From positions 1-64,000 of the forward strand of contig CAVSAU010000016.1 in assembly GCA_963726065.1 (NCBI GenBank): a DNA stretch of 64,000 bases, written 5' to 3'. This document shows, piece by piece, positions 59,391 through 64,000 of this stretch. Both the position numbers and the translations under genes were made by a program. This DNA comes from Neomesorhizobium sp963726065. GTDB lineage: Bacteria; Pseudomonadota; Alphaproteobacteria; Rhizobiales; Rhizobiaceae. The notes under the pieces are model-generated. The model was not told the origin of the DNA. It searched no databases and saw only the letters and a program-made list of their open reading frames with translations. Every line of letters begins with the position of its first letter. Within the stretch, counting starts at the first letter, position 1.

Positions 59391-59729
59391 TTATTTCTTG
59401 GCGTTCTGGTTGGCGACCGGTTCGCCCTTGACCCTTACGTCGGCAATCGTCGAGCGCAACGCGGTCACCTTGTTGCCGCCGCCGAGATCGACTTCGAGTT
59501 CATTGTCGTCGATGACCTTCGTCACTTTGCCGATCAGACCGCCGCCGGTGACAACCGTATCGCCACGACGGATTGCGGCGAGCATCTCGCCGCGCTTCTT
59601 CAACTGCGTACGCTGCGGACGGATGATCAGAAAATACATGATCACAAAAATCAGGACAAACGGCAAAATGCTGATGAGCATGTCGGGCGTTGCGCCCGGG
59701 GTCTGGGCATAGGCCGGCGTGACGAACAT
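59391..59729 (-). CDS. yajC: preprotein translocase subunit YajC
   Basis: 112 residues: one membrane segment (ILPFVLIFVIMYFLIIRPQR), then the conserved KKRGEMLAAIRRGDTVVTGG and LIGKVTKVIDDNELEVDLG. It is an accessory of SecDF in the inner membrane. It lies 48 bases upstream of secDF on the same strand. The frame is intact. Confidence 0.95.
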   Translation of the reverse strand: MFVTPAYAQTPGATPDMLISILPFVLIFVIMYFLIIRPQRTQLKKRGEMLAAIRRGDTVVTGGGLIGKVTKVIDDNELEVDLGGGNKVTALRSTIADVRVKGEPVANQNAKK

Positions 59730-59909
59730 CGAAAACTCCTGAGACGTGATTTTGCGGGCCGCGCACGACCCCCTTGAAATGTGGCCGGAATATAGTCGCT
59801 AAAGCCACCTTTGCAACTGCGGCTGGCCCATTCGGCGGCGCTTTTCCAGCTGGTTTGACCATGTTAGAGCGGATTAGTCATAGCATTCGACCAGGACGCA
59901 TTTGGATTG

Positions 59910-60785
59910 ATGCCCAAAAAGCAGAGCGAATCCCTCGAACAGAAACTCGACCGGCTGATCGACGCCGTATCGCGGCTGGCGCCGCGCGAGGCTCCGCCGG
60001 CGGATTTCGACGCAGCCGACTGCTTCGTCTGGGCTGCCGATCCCGGCTTCCTTGAACCGGTTCACCGCGTCAATCGCGTCGATATCGGCCTGATCCGTGG
60101 CGTCGACCGGGTGCGCGATATCCTGGTCGACAACACCGAGAGGTTCGCCGCTGGCCTCCCCGCCAACAACGTTCTCCTGTGGGGCGCGCGCGGCATGGGC
60201 AAATCGTCGCTGGTGAAGGCCGTGCATTCCACCATCAATGCGGAGCGCAAAGGCGGCACGGCGCTCAAGCTGATCGAGATCCACCGCGAGGATATCGACA
60301 CGCTGCCAAAGCTGATGGGCATCCTCAAGACGGCGCCCCATCGCTTCATCCTGTTCTGCGACGATCTTTCGTTCGACCATGACGACACGTCCTACAAATC
60401 GCTGAAGGCAGCCCTTGAAGGCGGGGTCGAAGGCCGGCCAGCAAATGTCATCTTCTACGCCACGTCGAACCGGCGGCATCTGTTGCCGCGCGACATGATC
60501 GACAACGAGCGCTCAACCGCCATCAACCCGTCGGAAGCCGTGGAGGAAAAGGTCTCGCTGTCGGACCGTTTCGGTCTGTGGCTCGGCTTCCACAAATGCT
60601 CGCAGGACGAATATCTCGACATGATCGACGGCTACGTCCGCTATCACGGACTGCAGATCGAGCCGGACGTTCTGCGCGCCGATGCGCTGGAATGGGCGAC
60701 GACACGCGGCAGCCGCTCCGGTCGTGTCGCCTGGCAGTTCACCCAGGATCTGGCCGGGCGCCTCGGCCAGACATTGAAGGACTGA
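59910..60785 (+). CDS. DUF815 AAA-type ATPase
   Basis: 291 residues from MPKKQSESLEQKLDRLIDAV; the TTG three bases earlier is less likely. Walker A is LLWGARGMGKSSLVKAV, Walker B FILFCDDLSFDHDD and sensor VIFYATSNRRHLLPRDM. The biochemical role is unknown. It is divergent from yajC and convergent with the LytM gene, a common rhizobial arrangement. The frame is intact. Confidence 0.88.
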   Translation: MPKKQSESLEQKLDRLIDAVSRLAPREAPPADFDAADCFVWAADPGFLEPVHRVNRVDIGLIRGVDRVRDILVDNTERFAAGLPANNVLLWGARGMGKSSLVKAVHSTINAERKGGTALKLIEIHREDIDTLPKLMGILKTAPHRFILFCDDLSFDHDDTSYKSLKAALEGGVEGRPANVIFYATSNRRHLLPRDMIDNERSTAINPSEAVEEKVSLSDRFGLWLGFHKCSQDEYLDMIDGYVRYHGLQIEPDVLRADALEWATTRGSRSGRVAWQFTQDLAGRLGQTLKD

Positions 60786-60807
60786 CCGAGCAATTGCCGG
60801 CAGCAAC

Positions 60808-60839
60808 GAAATCAGGCCGGACTTGGCCGGCCTGATTTC
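60808..60839. terminator. bidirectional terminator between DUF815 and LytM genes
   Basis: GAAATCAGGCCGG and CCGGCCTGATTTC form a perfect 13-base stem with a six-base loop, between convergent genes. Confidence 0.85.
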
Positions 60840-60863
60840 AACTCAATGTCCGTGCGCGGATTA

Positions 60864-62405
60864 TTATTCGAGGAAGGTCGACGGATCGACCGGCGCCGAG
60901 TTCTTGCGCACCTCGAAATGCAGCTTCGGCATGTCCGTGGTGCCGCTCATGCCGGAGGTGGCGATCTCCTGGCCGCGCTTGACCTTCTCGCCGCGCGTCA
61001 CTTTCAGCTGGCTGGCATGGCCGTAGACGGTAACCAGGCCGTTCTCGTGGCGGACGAGAACCGTGTTGCCGAATTCCTTCAACCCGTCGCCGGCATAAAT
61101 GACGACGCCGTTTTCGGCGGCCTTGACCGGCGTGCCTTCCGGCACTGCGATGTCGATGCCGTCACCATTCTTGCCGCTGCCGGAGCCATAGCCGGAAATG
61201 ACGCGTCCGCGGACCGGCCAGCGCATGCGGCTGATGCCCGTGGCGTCGGGTGCGGCAGCGGTATCCTGCTCGGCCTGCTCGATCACCTTTTCCGCCTTCT
61301 TGGGCGGCGTGTAGGCTGAGACCGGCTCGACTTTCGCGGTCGGGTTCGTCGCTCCGGTGGTCGTCTTGTCGACCTTGGTTGGTGCGGCAGTTGCTACCTG
61401 CGCGGCGCCTGCGGCCGGAACGGTCAGAGTCTGGCCGACGCGGATCAACCCATCCTGAAGATTGTTGGCCTGCTTCAGGGCAGTGACGCTGGCCCCGGTC
61501 TTCTTGGCGATGCGGGACAGCGTGTCGCCTTCCTGGACCTTGTAGGTGCCCGGCGCACTGGCGGACTTGGTATTGGGCGCAGCAGCAGTGGATGGCTGTG
61601 TCGCCTCGGCTTGCCTGACCTTCGGCGGCTGCGGCAACACTGCTACCTTTTCGCCCGGCGCCCCGGTAGGCGCCTGGTTTGCCGGCACATCGCTCTTGGT
61701 GCCGCGCGAGGACTTGGCTTCGGCGACCTTCGGATTGTTGTCAGGTGCTGAAACACCGGCCTTGTCGGAGTAGACGTAGGTCGGGATGATGATCTTCTGG
61801 CCTGCCTGCAAGCCGGCCTGCTGGTTGAGGCCGTTGGCCTTCATGATGACGTCGGCGGGAACGCCGAAGCGTCGCGACAGGTTATAGACCGTCTCGCCTT
61901 CCTTGGCGGTGATCTGGCTGCCGCCGGCCCGCGACCATCCCTTGATCTCCTCGCCGGCTGCATGAACGGCGGGCTCGGCCTGCTTGACAGCGCCAGTGGC
62001 GGTGCTGTCGACCCTGGGGGCGGAAGCCGCGGGAGCGAGAACCGGGGCGGCGTTGCGCGCTGGCTCCAGCACCGACGCCATGGCGGGGCGCTGATCGGCG
62101 CTCGCGACCTGTGTTCCGGCGACCGGTGGGAGTGCCGAACGGCCGACAGGGCCGCTGGAAACGTTGGCCGGCTGCACCGCGCCGCGATTGGCGGCCGAGG
62201 TGTCGACCTGGGCCGCCTGTTCGGGATAGGGCTGGCTGGCCGGCGGGATGATCTGCCGCTGGTTCGTGGTGGCGGTGAAAATGTCATCGACACCGCCGAA
62301 GCGCGCCACGCTGGAACTGCAACCCGTCGCTAGACCGCCTATCAGAAGGACGGCTGCACTCCGCATCAAAGTGCGCTGGCTCTTTTTCAAATCACTCAAC
62401 CGCAT
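60864..62405 (-). CDS. NlpD-like lipoprotein: two LysM domains and degenerate M23/LytM domain
   Basis: 513 residues. A lipoprotein signal (AVLLIGGLATGCSSS) is followed by a proline/alanine-rich linker. Two LysM repeats lie near residues 163 and 292 (ITAKEGETVYNLSRRFGVPA and YKVQEGDTLSRIAKKTGASV). A LytM domain covers residues 390-505. Metal ligands expected as HxxxD and HxH read GDGID and KLH, so at least two histidines are missing and it is probably not a hydrolase. NlpD/EnvC proteins of this kind activate cell-division amidases. The frame is intact. Confidence 0.9.
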   Translation of the reverse strand: MRLSDLKKSQRTLMRSAAVLLIGGLATGCSSSVARFGGVDDIFTATTNQRQIIPPASQPYPEQAAQVDTSAANRGAVQPANVSSGPVGRSALPPVAGTQVASADQRPAMASVLEPARNAAPVLAPAASAPRVDSTATGAVKQAEPAVHAAGEEIKGWSRAGGSQITAKEGETVYNLSRRFGVPADVIMKANGLNQQAGLQAGQKIIIPTYVYSDKAGVSAPDNNPKVAEAKSSRGTKSDVPANQAPTGAPGEKVAVLPQPPKVRQAEATQPSTAAAPNTKSASAPGTYKVQEGDTLSRIAKKTGASVTALKQANNLQDGLIRVGQTLTVPAAGAAQVATAAPTKVDKTTTGATNPTAKVEPVSAYTPPKKAEKVIEQAEQDTAAAPDATGISRMRWPVRGRVISGYGSGSGKNGDGIDIAVPEGTPVKAAENGVVIYAGDGLKEFGNTVLVRHENGLVTVYGHASQLKVTRGEKVKRGQEIATSGMSGTTDMPKLHFEVRKNSAPVDPSTFLE

Positions 62406-62519
62406 CGCTTTAACCCGCGCGTACCCAACACAACTGGTATGATTAAAGCGTGTTAATGTTACTGGTCGGTTAAGAAGCCGATCACGGATAGAAATTTCTT
62501 TGTGAATCCAAATGGCTGT

Positions 62520-63174
62520 TCAGATTACCGCGGCAACGCCCTTGATGACCGGCTGAAGCCGCACCTTGGCGATGTCTTCGCGCTCGAAGCGGCTGCCTAT
62601 CTTGGTGAGCTTGGCGAGGAGCTGGGTGTCCTCGGCAGGACCGATCGGCGCGATCATGATGCCGTTGGTGGAAAGCTGGTCGACGAAGGCGCGCGGCAGA
62701 TTGTCGAACGTCGCCCACACCACGATGCGGTCGAAAGGCCCCTCGCCCGGCAGCCCGTTGGAGCCGTCGGCCTGGCGCGCGAAAGCGTTGGTGATGCCAA
62801 GCGCCTCGAAGCGCTGCTTGGCCTGTTCGGCAAGCGTCTTGTAGCGGTCGACGGTGACCACCCGGGCGGCCAACCGCGCCATCACCGCGGCGGTGAATCC
62901 CGAGCCGGTGCCGACTTCCAGCACGCGATGGCCGGGTTCAAGCTGAAGGGCCGCGATCACGGCCGCCTGAAGGTCGGCGCCCTCCAGGGTCTCGCCGCAC
63001 TCGATCGGCACCATGCGGTCCGACCAGGCGACCGACTGCCAGGCGCCCGGCACGAATGTCTTGCGCGGCGTCGCCTCCATCGCCGCGACCAGGTCGCGCG
63101 GCAGGAGTGCCCAGCGCCCGCAGGCGGAGCAGGAAAGCAGCAAAACCTTCGCGGTCGTCGAGCATGGTGTTCAT
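62520..63174 (-). CDS. pcm: protein-L-isoaspartate O-methyltransferase (one frame break)
   Basis: It begins MNTMLDDREGFAAFLLRLRA. A break near 63115 leads to LLPRDLVAAMEATPRKTFVP. SAM-binding motif is RVLEVGTGSGFTAAVMARLA, and the Pcm signature is FDRIVVWATFDNLPRAFVDQ. About 217 residues. It repairs isoaspartyl residues in aged proteins. The start overlaps the surE stop by 4 bases, the usual surE-pcm coupling. Confidence 0.92.
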
Positions 63175-63929
63175 GCGAGCGCCTTCGCCAGACTGTCCCT
63201 GACTTCATGGGCGGTCAGATCGAGCTTCAGCGGCGTCACCGACACCGATCTGCTCCTGACCGCATGCACATCGGTGCCCTCCTTCAATTCCGGCGGCTCG
63301 CGGCCGAAGCGCAGCCAGAAATAGGGAAAGCCGCGGCCATCGGCGCGCTCGTCGATCCACAGGCTGTGAACCAGCTTACCCTGGGTGGTGACCAGGGTGG
63401 CCTCGACCTCGTCCGGCGGACAGTTCGGAAAATTCACGTTGAGGAAGGTGCCGGCGGGCAGTTCGACGCCGATCAGTTTTTGCAGGAGCGCGGGCGCCAG
63501 CGCCTCGACCGTATCCCACGGCACCAGCCGGGCGCCGTCCTGGACGTTGTATGCCTGGCTGAGCGCAATCGAACGGATGCCGAGCATGGTGCCTTCCATG
63601 GCGCCGGCGACAGTGCCCGAATAGGTGACGTCGTCGGCGAGGTTGGCGCCGGAATTGACGCCGGAAAGGATGAGATCCGGCGGCTCCGGCATGATCTTGC
63701 GCACGCCCATGATGACGCAGTCGGTCGGCGTGCCGCGCACCGCATAATGCTGGTCGCCAATCTTCCTCAGCCGCAGCGGCTCCGAAATCGACAGCGAATG
63801 GGCAAAGCCGGACTGGTCGGTTTCCGGCGCGACGACCCAGACATCATCGGAAAACTGCCTGGCGATGCGCTCCAGCACCGCCAGGCCTTCCGCGTGAATG
63901 CCGTCATCGTTGGTGAGCAGGATGCGCAT
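63171..63929 (-). CDS. surE: 5'/3'-nucleotidase SurE
   Basis: 252 residues beginning MRILLTNDDGIHAEGLAVLE with the metal-binding NDDG. LSGVNSGANLADDVTYSGTV holds the catalytic Ser/Asn region, and PTDCVIMGVRKIM and LNVNFPNC are conserved. It dephosphorylates nucleotides and short polyphosphate in stationary phase. It follows serS on the minus strand and overlaps pcm. The frame is intact. Confidence 0.95.
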   Translation of the reverse strand: MRILLTNDDGIHAEGLAVLERIARQFSDDVWVVAPETDQSGFAHSLSISEPLRLRKIGDQHYAVRGTPTDCVIMGVRKIMPEPPDLILSGVNSGANLADDVTYSGTVAGAMEGTMLGIRSIALSQAYNVQDGARLVPWDTVEALAPALLQKLIGVELPAGTFLNVNFPNCPPDEVEATLVTTQGKLVHSLWIDERADGRGFPYFWLRFGREPPELKEGTDVHAVRSRSVSVTPLKLDLTAHEVRDSLAKALA

Positions 63930-63933
63930 CGTT

Positions 63934-64000
63934 CTACTTCGATTCGATTTTTTCCAGACCGCCCATGTAAGGCCGCAGCACTTCAGGAATGGTTACGCTG
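63934..64000 (-). CDS. serS: seryl-tRNA synthetase, C-terminal end (continues past window)
   Basis: The last 21 codons read SVTIPEVLRPYMGGLEKIES and end K then stop at 63934. This is the conserved C-terminus of bacterial SerRS (IPEVLRPYMGG). It lies 4 bases from surE. Confidence 0.9.
   Translation of the reverse strand, partial: SVTIPEVLRPYMGGLEKIESK

Overview
The window looks like chromosomal DNA of a Mesorhizobium-like alphaproteobacterium (Hyphomicrobiales). This rests on the gene order serS-surE-pcm-LysM/M23-(DUF815)-yajC-secDF-Mth938-squalene synthase family, a FixLJ/FixK oxygen cascade, DUF1127 small proteins and Rhizobium-type intergenic palindromes. Many genes, including ones that should be essential or strongly conserved (tig, secDF, trmFO, pcm), carry single-base frame breaks, several in homopolymers. 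Most of these are probably base-call errors. I kept conserved genes with breaks as CDS and reserved 'pseudogene' for genes that are truncated, have lost parts, or are heavily degraded.

Layout. 1-5.4 kb: a heavily broken SAM/cyclase/AAA/TPR gene, a second cyclase gene whose 3' end is replaced by an inverted copy of its own 5' end, and a truncated unknown gene. 5.4-9.2 kb: an IS21-family element next to a group II intron reverse transcriptase that has lost its C-terminus. 9.2-22.7 kb: a low-oxygen island. It holds fixL, fixJ, a receiver-like gene and fixK on the minus strand, a NUDIX gene, a BON-domain gene, alcohol dehydrogenase and GNAT remnants, two universal stress proteins, a conserved unknown protein, carbamate kinase, a PNPOx-like protein, an MgtC/SapB (DUF4010) membrane protein and a P-type ATPase. 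Six FNR/FixK boxes (TTGAY-N4-RTCAA) precede six transcription units. 23-30 kb: an orphan sugar-type binding protein, a large cyclase/AAA/TPR regulator and an IS91-family remnant. 30.5-34.1 kb: a type III polyketide synthase, methyltransferase and FAD oxidoreductase cluster.

34.4-43.1 kb: a GntR regulator, a PLP-dependent sulfur amino acid enzyme and a CUT1 ABC importer, followed by a cystine-type ABC importer. 43.1-49 kb: an SH3-domain protein, methionine aminopeptidase, and a radC gene whose middle has been replaced by about 1.8 kb of foreign DNA (AAA fragment, Excalibur protein, AlpA-like HTH), then an alpha/beta hydrolase and a secreted protein. 49.2-54 kb: trigger factor, tRNA-Leu(UAG), two tandem DUF1127 genes followed by three tandem CCUCCUCCC-hairpin ('cuckoo' / CcsR-like) small RNAs, and trmFO. 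54-64 kb: sterol desaturase family, squalene synthase-like and Mth938 proteins, SecDF, YajC, a DUF815 ATPase, an NlpD-like LytM protein, Pcm, SurE and the end of SerS.

Two regulatory assemblies stand out: the FixK-box stress island, which has no nitrogen-fixation genes in view, and the DUF1127 plus triple cuckoo RNA locus with a LysR-type palindrome upstream.
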